Shown here: positions 1 through 9,993 of the stretch, piece after piece | Numbering within the stretch: position 1 is the stretch's first letter | Layout: each line of letters starts with the position of its first letter | NCBI RefSeq assembly: GCF_004309355.1 | Contig: NZ_BJCC01000024.1 | Coordinates: 48,565 to 112,564, forward strand | Origin: Enterococcus florum | GTDB taxonomy: Bacteria > Bacillota > Bacilli > Lactobacillales > Enterococcaceae | Length of the DNA stretch: 64,000 bases | Direction: 5' to 3' | Translations under genes and position numbers: made by a program | The notes under the pieces: generated by a model | What the model saw: the letters and a program-made list of their open reading frames with translations, nothing else | Databases searched by the model: none | What the model was told of the DNA's origin: nothing

Positions 1-70
1 TTTCCATTATAACAGAGGTAGACGAAGGGACTTGCTTTTTACTCAAATTAATAAAATTTTCTCTTTTTTC

Positions 71-107
71 TTGACAAATATGTTTAGTAAACATTATAAG
101 GTAAACA
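71..107 (+). promoter_or_regulatory. Promoter and operator of the alpha-galactosidase operon
   Basis: A -35 TTGACA (71-76) is followed after 17-18 bases by a TTATAA/TATAAG -10 (94-100). Inside the spacer lies the dyad TGTTTAGTAAACA (81-93), with perfect 6-base arms and a central G, and a second half-site GTAAACA follows at 101-107. A repressor bound there would cover the promoter. No regulator gene is in view, so its identity (LacI/GalR or AraC type) is unknown. Confidence 0.6.
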
Positions 108-157
108 TCAAGAGAATATCGTGGTGACACTTCACTCAGCGATTAGGAGGAAAAGCA

Positions 158-2362
158 ATGAAAAAAGCATACGCAGCATTTGATCAGACAACGAAAGTGT
201 TTCATTTGAGAAATGAAGAAATCTCTTACATGATCCAATTGGAAGAAGACGGGATTCTCAGCCATTTGTATTTTGGTAAAGCGGTGAAGCACTATAGCGG
301 CAATAAGCAATATCCTCGCAGAGACCGCGGGTTCTCCGGAAATGTACCCGGGCATGAAGAGCGAGCCTACTCCAAGGACACAGTACCTCAGGAATATTCC
401 AGTCACGGATCGATGGATTATCGAATCCCCGCATCGATTTTTCGTCGGGAAAACGGATCAAACTTGCATGACCTGCGTTATGCAGACTATCGCATCGAAG
501 CAGGCAAACCAGTGCTTGCGGGACTGCCTCAATCCTATGTACAATCAGAAGAAGAAGCGACTACGCTAGTATTGATCTTAAAAGACCGTGATCAGGAGAT
601 TTTTGTAGAGCTGTCTTACACGATCTATCATGATAGGGCGGTGATCACACGGTCAGTCAAAGTGTTGAATCAAACAGCTGAATGTCTTTCTGTCGAAAAA
701 TTAGCTTCTTTGCAATTGGATCTGACCAACGATCTGACATTCGATCAGGTGATCTCTTTGCCCGGTGCGCATATTCGGGAACGTCAGATCAACCGGGAAA
801 CGATCAGCGCGGGGATCAAGCGGTTCGAGAGCCGCCGAGGCACCTCAAGCCATCACATGAACAGCTTTATCGCGTTGGTCAATCAGGATACCAATGAAAA
901 TGAAGGACCTGCGTTGGGGATTCACTTGGTCTATTCTGGCAACCATGCGTTTGAGCTGGAGAAAGACCAGATCGATCAGGTTCGGATAGTCGCAGGAATC
1001 AATGACTATAATTTTTCTTGGGAAGTCAAAGCGGGCGAAAGCTTTCAAACGCCGGAAGTCTTACTGGTGTATTCGGATCAGGGCTTGAACCAGATGAGCG
1101 ACACGTTCCATCACCTGCTTCGGGAGCGAGTGGCGCGAGGGGAGCATCAATTTAAGGAGCGGCCGATCTTGGTAAATAATTGGGAAGCGACCTATTTCGA
1201 TTTTACCAGTAAGAAGATCGAGCAGATCGTAGATGAAGCGGCGGCAGTGGGGATTGAAATGTTTGTCTTGGACGACGGCTGGTTCGGTCACCGCAGTTCG
1301 GACAATTCTTCACTGGGAGATTGGTTTGAATTTGAAGGCAAGTTGGCAGACGGTCTGAAGGGAATCGCGGACTATGTTCACCAGAAGGGCTTGAAATTCG
1401 GCCTGTGGTTTGAACCAGAAATGATCTCGATTGACTCTGAGCTGTACCAAAATCATCCGGATTACTTGATGCAGGAGCCCGGCCGATGTCCATCCTCTTC
1501 ACGGGATCAGCACCTACTAGACATGGGACGCAAAGAGGTTCGTCAGGCGATTGAGAAACAGATCATTCAGGTGTTAGATCAAGTGGAGATCGATTATATT
1601 AAATGGGATATGAACCGCAGCATGTCGGATGCTTATTCCATCGCTTTAGACGCAAAAAATCAAGGCGAAACGACTCACCGCTACATGCTGGGAGTGTATG
1701 AATTATTGGAACATTTGACCAATCGTTATCCGTCAATCTTGTGGGAAGGCTGTTCCGGCGGCGGTGGTCGATTTGATGCCGGTTTCTTGTATTACATGCC
1801 ACAATCTTGGACTAGCGACAATACCGATGCAGTGGAACGCTTAAAGATTCAGTATGGGACCAGCTTGGGCTATCCGATTTCTGCTATGACAGCTCATGTT
1901 TCTGCGGTGCCGAATCATCAGACTGGTCGAGTGACTTCTCTGAAAACCCGTGGGGAGATTGCCATGAGCGGCGTGTTCGGATATGAGCTGGATCTGACCT
2001 TGATGGAAGCAGCGGAAAAAGCCATTGTCAAAGAACAGGTCGCATGGTATCAGGAGGTACGTGCGTTGATTCAATTTGGTAATTTTCTCCGTCTGGCCAG
2101 CCCGTTTGAAGGCAATTTGACAGCTTGGATGTTTGTTGATCCGAAACAAGAAGAGGCACTGGTATTTATGGCAAGAACTCTGGCTTCCGCACAACCGGTT
2201 TTCCATGAGGTCATACTGCAAGGATTACAAGCTGATTATCAGTATCAGGATCAAGCGACGAAGACGACGTACTTTGGCGATGAACTGATGACTCTGGGGG
2301 TCTATGCGCCCGATTTTTATGGCGATTTCCAGACCCAAATGATCCATTTGAAGAAAGTGTAG
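158..2362 (+). CDS. Alpha-galactosidase, GH36
   Basis: Cytoplasmic alpha-galactosidase that releases galactose from melibiose, raffinose and related oligosaccharides. The 734-residue length is normal for bacterial tetrameric GH36 enzymes. The N-terminal beta-sandwich ends before the WEATYFDF strand (about residue 340) that opens the TIM barrel. The family nucleophile motif KWDMNR is near residue 482 (Asp about 484) and the acid/base motif SDNTDA is near 553 (Asp about 554). There is no signal peptide. The AGGAGG ribosome site just before the ATG fixes the start. It is followed 12 bases later by an MFS carrier, so the substrate probably enters unphosphorylated through that carrier. Family assignment is firm; the exact oligosaccharide is inferred. 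Confidence 0.95.
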   Translation: MKKAYAAFDQTTKVFHLRNEEISYMIQLEEDGILSHLYFGKAVKHYSGNKQYPRRDRGFSGNVPGHEERAYSKDTVPQEYSSHGSMDYRIPASIFRRENGSNLHDLRYADYRIEAGKPVLAGLPQSYVQSEEEATTLVLILKDRDQEIFVELSYTIYHDRAVITRSVKVLNQTAECLSVEKLASLQLDLTNDLTFDQVISLPGAHIRERQINRETISAGIKRFESRRGTSSHHMNSFIALVNQDTNENEGPALGIHLVYSGNHAFELEKDQIDQVRIVAGINDYNFSWEVKAGESFQTPEVLLVYSDQGLNQMSDTFHHLLRERVARGEHQFKERPILVNNWEATYFDFTSKKIEQIVDEAAAVGIEMFVLDDGWFGHRSSDNSSLGDWFEFEGKLADGLKGIADYVHQKGLKFGLWFEPEMISIDSELYQNHPDYLMQEPGRCPSSSRDQHLLDMGRKEVRQAIEKQIIQVLDQVEIDYIKWDMNRSMSDAYSIALDAKNQGETTHRYMLGVYELLEHLTNRYPSILWEGCSGGGGRFDAGFLYYMPQSWTSDNTDAVERLKIQYGTSLGYPISAMTAHVSAVPNHQTGRVTSLKTRGEIAMSGVFGYELDLTLMEAAEKAIVKEQVAWYQEVRALIQFGNFLRLASPFEGNLTAWMFVDPKQEEALVFMARTLASAQPVFHEVILQGLQADYQYQDQATKTTYFGDELMTLGVYAPDFYGDFQTQMIHLKKV

Positions 2363-2374
2363 GAGGAGAAAGCG

Positions 2375-3568
2375 ATGATTAATCGAAAAAGTCTGATGAC
2401 CCGTCTGTCAATCTTGGCAATTTCTTTACTGCTGACCAGCGCCACCTCGATCAATGGTGCGCTGCCGCAAATGCGCCGCAGTCTTTCCATGACCACGACA
2501 CAAGGGGAGCTGGTGGCGACCTTGCCGGCATTGGCCGTTGTCATGTTTGTGATCCTTTCCAGTTTTTTGGCGGATCGGATCGGGACCAAGCGGACCGTGC
2601 AGCTTGGCCTGATCTTAGTTGGGATCGGCGGAGCAGTTCCTTTAGTCTTGAATGACTATGCTCTGATTTTGATCAGTCGTTTTATTTTGGGCGCTGGTTT
2701 TGGACTGTTCAATTCATTAGCTGTTTCCATCATCAATCTGCTGTATCGTGAAGAACCGCAGGAACGTGCGTCCTTGCTGGGATATCGCGGAGCGGCAGAA
2801 AACATCGGGAATGCCGCGTTGACGCTGACGGCGGGGGCATTGTTGAGCCTTGGCTGGCGGTTTTCCTTTGGGATCTATCTGTTGGCTTTTCCGATCCTGC
2901 TCTTGTTCACGTTGTTTGTTCCGGAAATCACTCCGCAAACAGAGCAGACCGAGCAGACCGAAACGACGGAATCAGACACGGGGGATTTGAAGCCTTCAGT
3001 GTATGTGCTGGCACTGTTTGCCTTGTTTCTCGTGATGACCTTCATCGCGATTGGCGTACGGTTCCCAACAATGGTGACTGATATCAAGGGGGCAGAGTAC
3101 AATGCCTCGAATTTCTTGGCAGTGATGCCGATCATTGGGATCGTGACGGGATCGATGTTTGGCTTCTTCAACCGTTTGCTGGGGGAGAAATGCTTGTATC
3201 TTGGACTAATCCTGCTGGCGCTGGCGACCTTTTTGATCTCGATCTCTGAAAATAATTTTTCGCTGCTGCTGATTGGGTATTTTATCAGCGGTGTTCCCGG
3301 CAGCTTGATTTTCCCATTCATCTACAATTCCTTAAATCTGTACGCTTCACCGTCAAAAATGAATGCGGCGACTTCGATCATTTTGATCGGCTGCAACTTA
3401 GGCAATTTTGTTGCACCTTTTGGCTTGAGCACACTGCAGGCTGCTTCAGGGAGCAGTGATGTGTTCGCCCCATTTAAACTGTTGAGCATTTTACTGCTGG
3501 TCGTTCTCGTCGGGATCGTGGTAAAAAAGCAGTTCGCTAGTCGGCGGGTTCAGGTGAAGCAGGGGTGA
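2375..3568 (+). CDS. MFS transporter, probably for an alpha-galactoside or its product
   Basis: A 397-residue major facilitator protein with about twelve hydrophobic segments. The loop after segment 2 reads DRIGTKRT, the family's D-R-x-G-x-(K/R)-(R/K) signature, and a charged, Thr/Glu-rich central loop lies near residues 185-205. The sequence resembles the CynX/sugar-efflux-like branch of MFS, in which substrates are hard to predict. It sits 12 bases behind the alpha-galactosidase with its own AGGAGG site, so it belongs to that operon. Uptake of a galactoside is the simplest reading, but export of a sugar product cannot be excluded. A terminator follows at 3587-3616. Confidence 0.8.
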   Translation: MINRKSLMTRLSILAISLLLTSATSINGALPQMRRSLSMTTTQGELVATLPALAVVMFVILSSFLADRIGTKRTVQLGLILVGIGGAVPLVLNDYALILISRFILGAGFGLFNSLAVSIINLLYREEPQERASLLGYRGAAENIGNAALTLTAGALLSLGWRFSFGIYLLAFPILLLFTLFVPEITPQTEQTEQTETTESDTGDLKPSVYVLALFALFLVMTFIAIGVRFPTMVTDIKGAEYNASNFLAVMPIIGIVTGSMFGFFNRLLGEKCLYLGLILLALATFLISISENNFSLLLIGYFISGVPGSLIFPFIYNSLNLYASPSKMNAATSIILIGCNLGNFVAPFGLSTLQAASGSSDVFAPFKLLSILLLVVLVGIVVKKQFASRRVQVKQG

Positions 3569-3586
3569 TAAAATAGGAAACAATGC

Positions 3587-3616
3587 GGTCTCTAGACTTT
3601 TAGAGATCGTTTTTTT
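3587..3616 (+). terminator. Terminator after the alpha-galactosidase operon
   Basis: The stem GGTCTCTA / TAGAGATC (one G-U pair) around a short loop is followed by seven T residues. It lies 19 bases behind the MFS stop codon. Confidence 0.8.
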
Positions 3617-3681
3617 AAGCAAAATAGTTGACTTGATGCGGACATAAAAGGGTAAGATGGAGAATGAAAGGGGGAGGCAAC

Positions 3682-4056
3682 ATGGAACAATGGACACAAG
3701 CAGAATTAGAAGCAATCGCGAAGGACCCTGACCTGTATCTATCGATCCCGAATTTGAATGGGATGATTCACGAATCCTTATGGATATGGATCGTGCAGGC
3801 AGGAAATGAATTGTACGCACGTGGGTACAGCGGTACCAAAGCCCGCTGGTATCAAGCAGCCAAACGCGAAGGCCGTGGACATATCACAGTCGGTGGGGTA
3901 GAAAAGGATGTTCGTTTCGAATTTCCCGATGATCCAGAGACGATCGATCTTGTGGATGAAGGATACAGAAAAAAGTATGCCGACAGTCCGCGCTTGGAGC
4001 CGGTCATCCGTTCGCAGGCAAGAGAAGCAACGGTACGGCTGGTCCCGGTGGGTTAA
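3682..4056 (+). CDS. DUF2255 family protein
   Basis: A small soluble protein of 124 residues that matches the DUF2255 pattern: an N-terminal W-x-x-x-E-L-E helix, a central segment with the aromatic and basic residues YARGYSGTKARWYQAA, and a C-terminal V-D-x-x-Y-R-x-K-Y segment. Function is unknown; members are often found near oxidoreductases. A longer frame begins at 3664, but the strong GGGGGAGG site lies between that ATG and the ATG at 3682, so the latter is the start. It probably shares a transcript with the NAD(P)-binding protein 18 bases downstream. Confidence 0.8.
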   Translation: MEQWTQAELEAIAKDPDLYLSIPNLNGMIHESLWIWIVQAGNELYARGYSGTKARWYQAAKREGRGHITVGGVEKDVRFEFPDDPETIDLVDEGYRKKYADSPRLEPVIRSQAREATVRLVPVG

Positions 4057-4074
4057 ACAGAAAAGAGGAAAACG

Positions 4075-4734
4075 ATGAAAGTATTTGTAATCGGTGCCAA
4101 TGGACAAATCGGCAAGCACGTTGTGAAGCAGCTGCACGAATCCTCACAGCATGAAGTCGTCGCCATGGTCAGAAAATCAGAACAAGCCGAGGCCTTGGAG
4201 CAGCAAGGGATCGAGGTTAGAGTAGTGGACTTAGAAGGTCCAATTGGAAAAATTGCTGAAGCAGCGCAAGACGCTGATGCGATCGTCTTTACTGCTGGTT
4301 CAGGCGGGGCGACAGGGGCGGACAAAACTATGCTGATCGATTTGGATGGGGCGATCAAATCGATTAAAGCGGCAGAACAGGCCCAGGTGGATCGTTTTGT
4401 CATGGTCAGTGCCATCGGCAGCCAGCAGGTCCATGCGGAAAATCCTCCTGAATGGATCAATCAATTGTCCTATTACAATGTTGCCAAATTTTATGCTGAT
4501 CAGTGGCTTATGGCCAGCGATCTTGAGTACACGATTATCCGCCCCGGCGGGTTGACCAACGATTCGCCGACAGGCAAGGTCAAGATTGGCGAGACGCTTG
4601 AATTTGCCAGAATTTCTCGCGAGGATGTGGCCACAGCGATCGTCGCCTCTCTGGAGACAGCGCAGACCATTCGCAAAGCCTTTGACATAGTCAACGGCGA
4701 GACTCCGATCAAGGTAGCTCTGACCGGTTTGTAA
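4075..4734 (+). CDS. NAD(P)-binding SDR-type oxidoreductase (atypical SDR)
   Basis: A 219-residue Rossmann protein of the atypical SDR group (NAD(P)H-binding, YhfK/YwnB-like). The glycine motif GANGQIGKHV is at residues 7-16. After strand 2 the segment VRKSEQ carries the basic residue that usually marks NADP preference. Strand 4 carries TAGSGG, and SAIG stands near the usual catalytic Ser. Members reduce quinones or flavin-like compounds, or act only as redox sensors. The ribosome site AGAGGA precedes the ATG. It pairs with the DUF2255 gene in a two-gene unit closed by a terminator at 4812-4841. The substrate is unknown. Confidence 0.85.
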   Translation: MKVFVIGANGQIGKHVVKQLHESSQHEVVAMVRKSEQAEALEQQGIEVRVVDLEGPIGKIAEAAQDADAIVFTAGSGGATGADKTMLIDLDGAIKSIKAAEQAQVDRFVMVSAIGSQQVHAENPPEWINQLSYYNVAKFYADQWLMASDLEYTIIRPGGLTNDSPTGKVKIGETLEFARISREDVATAIVASLETAQTIRKAFDIVNGETPIKVALTGL

Positions 4735-4811
4735 CATCAACTGAAACACGCCAGACAACGGGAGCCTGAAATGCAACCTGTCAAGCTGACAGCTAAAAAA
4801 ATACTCTTATA

Positions 4812-4841
4812 CAGGAATCGGATTGCCCGATTCCTGTTTTT
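4812..4841 (+). terminator. Terminator
   Basis: Perfect 10-base arms CAGGAATCGG (4812-4821) and CCGATTCCTG (4827-4836), with a T tract following. It closes the DUF2255/SDR unit. Confidence 0.85.
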
Positions 4842-4855
4842 ATGCAGCATGCTTT

Positions 4856-5087
4856 CTAAACTCGTTTAGTGAGAACGCATTCGTTGTATTTACGAATCAA
4901 TCTTTTATTGTGCTCATGGAAGGGAAGACTTCTTAGCAATACGGTTCACGCTACGACGTTCATCCATCACTTCTGAAATGACTTGACATTTTTCTTCTGG
5001 AGAATAAAAGCTCTTCTTAAACATACAGGAACTCCCTACAAAGTAGATTTGGGAATGTTTTTTTGTCTACTCTTTAGGGAGCATTCA
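4856..5087 (-). pseudogene. Eroded IS150/IS3-type element: one end and the OrfA N-terminus
   Basis: On the minus strand an ATG at 5024 opens a 36-residue frame, MFKKSFYSPEEKCQVIS and onward through SVNRIAKKSS, which is the helix-turn-helix start of an IS3-family OrfA. It stops at 4914, but shifting one frame lets the typical continuation HEHNKRLIRKYNE run on to a stop at 4856. The outer 24 bases (5087 inward, TGAATGCTCCCTAAAGAGTA) resemble an IS150-type terminal repeat and align with a similar end near 63445. The rest of OrfA, all of OrfB and the other end are missing. I see nothing else in the 4841-5104 gap. Confidence 0.7.
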
Positions 5088-5104
5088 TTGTCTCGGGTGT
5101 CTTT

Positions 5105-5329
5105 TTATAGCAGACATAATTCGTATCGTACCAATAGTTTTAATACTTCTTCATAGCTCAACTGCGACAAGGAACAAAGTGCAGTAAACAGCTTCAATGG
5201 CAATTCATTGATAGGAATCTTGGTGTCTTTCCACTGGTGGTATTCCTGTGGACGAATCGTCGTTTGCGTGAACAGCAGCTCGGGCGACCGACCAAGATAA
5301 TCGGTCAAAAACCACTCGATGGCCTCCAT
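5105..5329 (-). CDS. Small hypothetical protein
   Basis: A 74-residue soluble, helical protein I do not recognise. It starts at the ATG at 5329, preceded by AGGCAGGT, and lies only 5 bases after the stop of the HAD phosphatase gene, so it is the last gene of the DeoR-HAD operon. The sequence holds a Q-T-T-I-R-P-Q-E-Y-H-Q-W segment that could be one helix-turn-helix, but no full domain can be named. A longer reading frame reaching 5464 is rejected because it would run inside the HAD gene. Confidence 0.6.
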   Translation of the reverse strand: MEAIEWFLTDYLGRSPELLFTQTTIRPQEYHQWKDTKIPINELPLKLFTALCSLSQLSYEEVLKLLVRYELCLL

Positions 5330-5334
5330 AGACT

Positions 5335-5970
5335 TTACCTGCCTTTCAAATACGGCAGCAAATCTGCCGGGGTTTCCAGCTGATAAGCAGCCCGTGAGAA
5401 TTCCGGCTTTTCTTTCGCTCCCCAACGAGCCAGCAGAAAATCGACTCCGCTGCTCTCTGCACATAGCATGTCATAAAGTGAATCGCCGATATAAAGCGAG
5501 GCTTGGTTGTCTGCATTTAACTCCTCTAAAGCCTTCAGCAACGGTTCCGGATTGGGTTTATGCAGGGGGGTATCATCAGCAGTGATGATTACATCAAAAA
5601 AAGTGTTCAAACCGAATGCGGCAAATTCCACGACTGCATCGCTCCTTAATTTTGAAGTTACCACCCCTAAGCGATACCCCAGCTGTTTCAACTCTTGCAG
5701 CAATTCAAGGATTCCGTTAAACAATCGTGCATGATGAGTATACTCTCGCATCCGCTTCATCCAGCTGGCCAGCAACTGTTCGATCTCCTCAGGGGAGTCC
5801 GTAAAACGTTCCAACGCTCGAGCCCCCGGAATGCCTAAAGAAAATTCTAGCTCTTTGTCGGATAACGTTAAGTTTCGTTCCTCTTTCAAAGTTTCCTTCA
5901 AGGATTGGACACTGACATATTCAGTATCGATCAAGGTTCCGTCTACATCAAATAAAATTGTTTTAATCAT
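5335..5970 (-). CDS. HAD-superfamily hydrolase, phosphoglycolate phosphatase/beta-PGM-like subfamily IA
   Basis: A 211-residue cytoplasmic phosphatase. Motif I is FDVDGT with the nucleophile Asp8 and Asp10. The helical cap spans about residues 15-85. Motif II is VTSKLR, motif III is the Lys of HKPNPE, and motif IV is GDSLYD. These features place it with GpH/PgmB-type enzymes that act on small phospho-sugars. It overlaps the upstream DeoR gene by 8 bases, so the two are co-translated. The divergent sugar-phosphate operon suggests a role in sugar-phosphate clearance or in beta-phosphoglucomutase chemistry; this part is inference. Confidence 0.88.
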   Translation of the reverse strand: MIKTILFDVDGTLIDTEYVSVQSLKETLKEERNLTLSDKELEFSLGIPGARALERFTDSPEEIEQLLASWMKRMREYTHHARLFNGILELLQELKQLGYRLGVVTSKLRSDAVVEFAAFGLNTFFDVIITADDTPLHKPNPEPLLKALEELNADNQASLYIGDSLYDMLCAESSGVDFLLARWGAKEKPEFSRAAYQLETPADLLPYLKGR

Positions 5971-6739
5971 GTGATGCCTCCTTTGTATAAATCACGTCCA
6001 CATGGGCCTCCGCTAGTTTTCGGCTGAGTGTTTCTGGCAGTTTTCCGTTGGTCACTAAGCTGTCGATCTCCTCCAAGGAGAAAACATTGAAATGGTGGGA
6101 ACGGCCCAGCTTAGACTGATCCGCCACCAGCACCAGTCGACGCGTTTGCTGGCGAATTTTTTTCTTCATGTCGATATCGTCTTCATAGGCGTAGTGGACA
6201 CCTGCTTCATCGATTCCCACCACACTTAAAAAGGCCAGATCAAAATTGTAATCCTCCAGCTCCGCTAGCGGACGCGTCCCCAAGACACAGCGCTTTTCTG
6301 CATCCAGATTGCCGCCTAGCATTCGAGCGGTCCCAGAAGGATTGCGTAGCAGCTGATCTGCAATGTCGATCGAGTTCGTCACTGAAAACAGCTGGGAAAA
6401 GGGCCGTAAATAGGTTGGGATGAAGCGGATAGTTGTGGAAACATCCAAAAAGACTACATCCTCTTCTTCAATCAATCGACTCGCAGCAGCTGCTAGCTGT
6501 TGTTTCACGTGGGCGCCTTCTTCGCTGCGTTTCAGATAGTCGTCCAAACGTTTAAAGGAACGGGGCAGAGAAATGCCGCCATAGGTTCGTTCAATTAAGT
6601 TATTCTCAGCCAGCTTGACGATATCTCGGCGAGCCGTATCGCGAGAAGACTGGGTTAGCTCGATGACTTCCTTTAAACTCAATGCTTTCTTTTCTTCCAA
6701 CGTCGACAGAATCAATGCTAGTCGTTCTTTTTGGAGCAT
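5963..6739 (-). CDS. DeoR/GlpR-family transcriptional regulator
   Basis: A 258-residue repressor typical of the DeoR family. An N-terminal winged helix (residues 5-57, with the recognition helix in the segment SRDTARRDIVKL) is followed by the effector domain. That domain has the family's LDVSTTIRF segment near residue 98 and the R-x-L-V-L-V-A-D-x-S-K-x-G motif near 205. Such proteins sense phosphorylated sugars. Its ribosome site overlaps a 19-base inverted repeat (6752-6800), a probable autoregulatory operator that also faces the divergent GH4-PTS operon. It is co-translated with the HAD gene. Confidence 0.92.
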   Translation of the reverse strand: MLQKERLALILSTLEEKKALSLKEVIELTQSSRDTARRDIVKLAENNLIERTYGGISLPRSFKRLDDYLKRSEEGAHVKQQLAAAASRLIEEEDVVFLDVSTTIRFIPTYLRPFSQLFSVTNSIDIADQLLRNPSGTARMLGGNLDAEKRCVLGTRPLAELEDYNFDLAFLSVVGIDEAGVHYAYEDDIDMKKKIRQQTRRLVLVADQSKLGRSHHFNVFSLEEIDSLVTNGKLPETLSRKLAEAHVDVIYTKEASHD

Positions 6740-6751
6740 GCGATCACCTCA

Positions 6752-6800
6752 TTTAAGCTAGTTTAGTTTATATGGATATAATAAACTAAACTAGCTTAAA
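6752..6800. promoter_or_regulatory. Large inverted repeat, probable DeoR operator with embedded -10
   Basis: Perfect 19-base arms (6752-6770 and 6782-6800), each reading TTTAAGCTAGTTTAGTTTA on its own strand, flank an 11-base centre. A TATAAT on the plus strand (6777-6782) lies in the centre. The left arm begins 12 bases upstream of the deoR-type start codon. A site this long may bind two dimers, and its position suits autorepression. Confidence 0.7.
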
Positions 6801-6903
6801 AAGGAAGAGAAATTATCTTTTTGCTTTTCGAATGGGAAATTTTTCCAGCTGATGACACTTCTATCCAACCTTTAGGAAAGGATTTCTAAACCTGCTCCTT
6901 CTA

Positions 6904-8297
<1,394 letters not shown>

Positions 8298-8376
8298 ACC
8301 GGCTGGATAGAAGGTGTTGAGGGGCATCTTCTATCTTTGATCAAATTGTAAAGGCATTCAAAGGAGGAAAAAAGCT

Positions 8377-9951
8377 ATGATGGAAAAGTTTCAAAAATTT
8401 GGTGGAGCTATTTTTACCCCGGTCCTGTTGTTCACATTTTCTGGGATTATGGTGGCACTCAGTATCGTGTTCACCAATCCAACCATTGTTGGCGGCATTG
8501 CCAATGAGGGAACATTATGGACCAGTATCTGGACTATTTTTCAAAATGGGGCGTGGACTGTCTTCACGCAGATGGAGATCTTATTTGCGATCGGTCTGCC
8601 TTTAGGATTAGCGAAAAAAGCTTCAGGCAGAGCAGCATTGTCATCATTCGTGTTATACATTACATTCAGTTATTTTGTCAGCTCGTTTATTGAATTATTT
8701 GGGCCGTTTTTCGGAGTTGATTTTGCAGCCGAGCCTGGTGGACAAAGTGGATTGAAGCTGATCGCAGGTATTAAAACGTTAGATACTGGTGTCTTAGGAG
8801 CAATCTTGGTTGCGGCAGTGGTGGTTTGGGTCCACAATCGCTATTTTGAAAAGAAATTGCCGGACTTTTTAGGGATTTTTCAAGGGTCCTCGTTTGTGTG
8901 TATCGTTGGCTTTTTCGTGATGTTTGCATTGGCCTTTGCGACTTGCTTGATTTGGCCTAAAGTGCAAAACGGAATTGTTTCTTTGCAAAGCTTGATGACC
9001 AGCTCGGGAGCATTTGGGGTTTGGCTCTTCACCTTTTTAGAGCGAATATTGATTCCGACCGGGCTGCATCATTTTGTGGCTACTCCGTTTCTTTATGGTC
9101 CTGCAGTCGTTGAGGGCGGGATCACACGGTATTGGATGGAACATGTCAATGAGTTCGCCCAGAGCACACGACCAATGATCGAATTGTTCCCAGAAGGTGG
9201 CTTCGCATTGACTGGAAATGGAAAGATCTTTGCACCACTAGGAATCGCTGCAGCCTTTTACGCGACTGCTATGCCTGAGAAAAAGAAAAAAGTATTGACA
9301 CTTTTGATTCCGATTACCTTGACAGCCGTTGTTGCTGGAATCACCGAACCGCTAGAGTTCACTTTCCTGTTTGTGGCACCGATCTTGTTTGCAGTTCATG
9401 CCTTTTTGTCTGCGACTATGGCTGTGGCCATGTATAAGTTTGGAGTCGTTGGTGATTTGGGAGCCGGCATGATCGAACAGGCCGCCAAAACTTGGATTCC
9501 TTTGGCCCAAAATCATTGGCAAACTTATGTCTTGCAAGTGATCATCGGGTTGGTTTTCGTCGGTATTTATTTCATCGTCTTCCGAACATTGATCTTAAAG
9601 CTCAACCTGGCTACGCCTGGAAGAGAAGTCGATTCAGGGGATGTGAAGTTTTACAGCAAGAAAGAGTACAAAGAAAAACAAGCACAAGCAGGCGGAGACG
9701 CTTTTCAGCAACAAGCGCAGGGATTTATTGACGCGTTGGGCGGCAAGGAGAATATCGAAAGCATCGCGAATTGTGCAACGCGACTGCGTGTGAAGGTGCT
9801 CGATGGAGAAAAAGTTGACTCGGATGCCGCATTTCGCGAGTTGGGTGCACATGGAGTGGTCCGTAAAGGAAACTCGATTCAGATCATTGTTGGATTGGAC
9901 GTGCCAATGGTCAAAGCGCAGGCAGATTTGTTGATGAAAGGCGCAATTTAG
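8377..9951 (+). CDS. PTS alpha-glucoside-specific IICB component (GlvC/MalP-like)
   Basis: A 524-residue membrane permease of the glucose/glucoside PTS superfamily. The IIC part has about ten membrane segments (residues 10-425), with the substrate-loop motif GITEPLEF near residue 324. A linker leads to the IIB domain, whose phosphocysteine is in NCATRLR (about Cys466). No IIA domain is attached; a separate IIA lies at 11203. It brings in an alpha-glucoside such as maltose and phosphorylates it for the preceding GH4 enzyme. A double ATG (8377 and 8380) follows an AAAGGAGG site. Confidence 0.93.
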   Translation: MMEKFQKFGGAIFTPVLLFTFSGIMVALSIVFTNPTIVGGIANEGTLWTSIWTIFQNGAWTVFTQMEILFAIGLPLGLAKKASGRAALSSFVLYITFSYFVSSFIELFGPFFGVDFAAEPGGQSGLKLIAGIKTLDTGVLGAILVAAVVVWVHNRYFEKKLPDFLGIFQGSSFVCIVGFFVMFALAFATCLIWPKVQNGIVSLQSLMTSSGAFGVWLFTFLERILIPTGLHHFVATPFLYGPAVVEGGITRYWMEHVNEFAQSTRPMIELFPEGGFALTGNGKIFAPLGIAAAFYATAMPEKKKKVLTLLIPITLTAVVAGITEPLEFTFLFVAPILFAVHAFLSATMAVAMYKFGVVGDLGAGMIEQAAKTWIPLAQNHWQTYVLQVIIGLVFVGIYFIVFRTLILKLNLATPGREVDSGDVKFYSKKEYKEKQAQAGGDAFQQQAQGFIDALGGKENIESIANCATRLRVKVLDGEKVDSDAAFRELGAHGVVRKGNSIQIIVGLDVPMVKAQADLLMKGAI

Positions 9952-9993
9952 CAAACCTCTTTTGGTATAATAAAAATAAAAGGGTGTTTTCTA

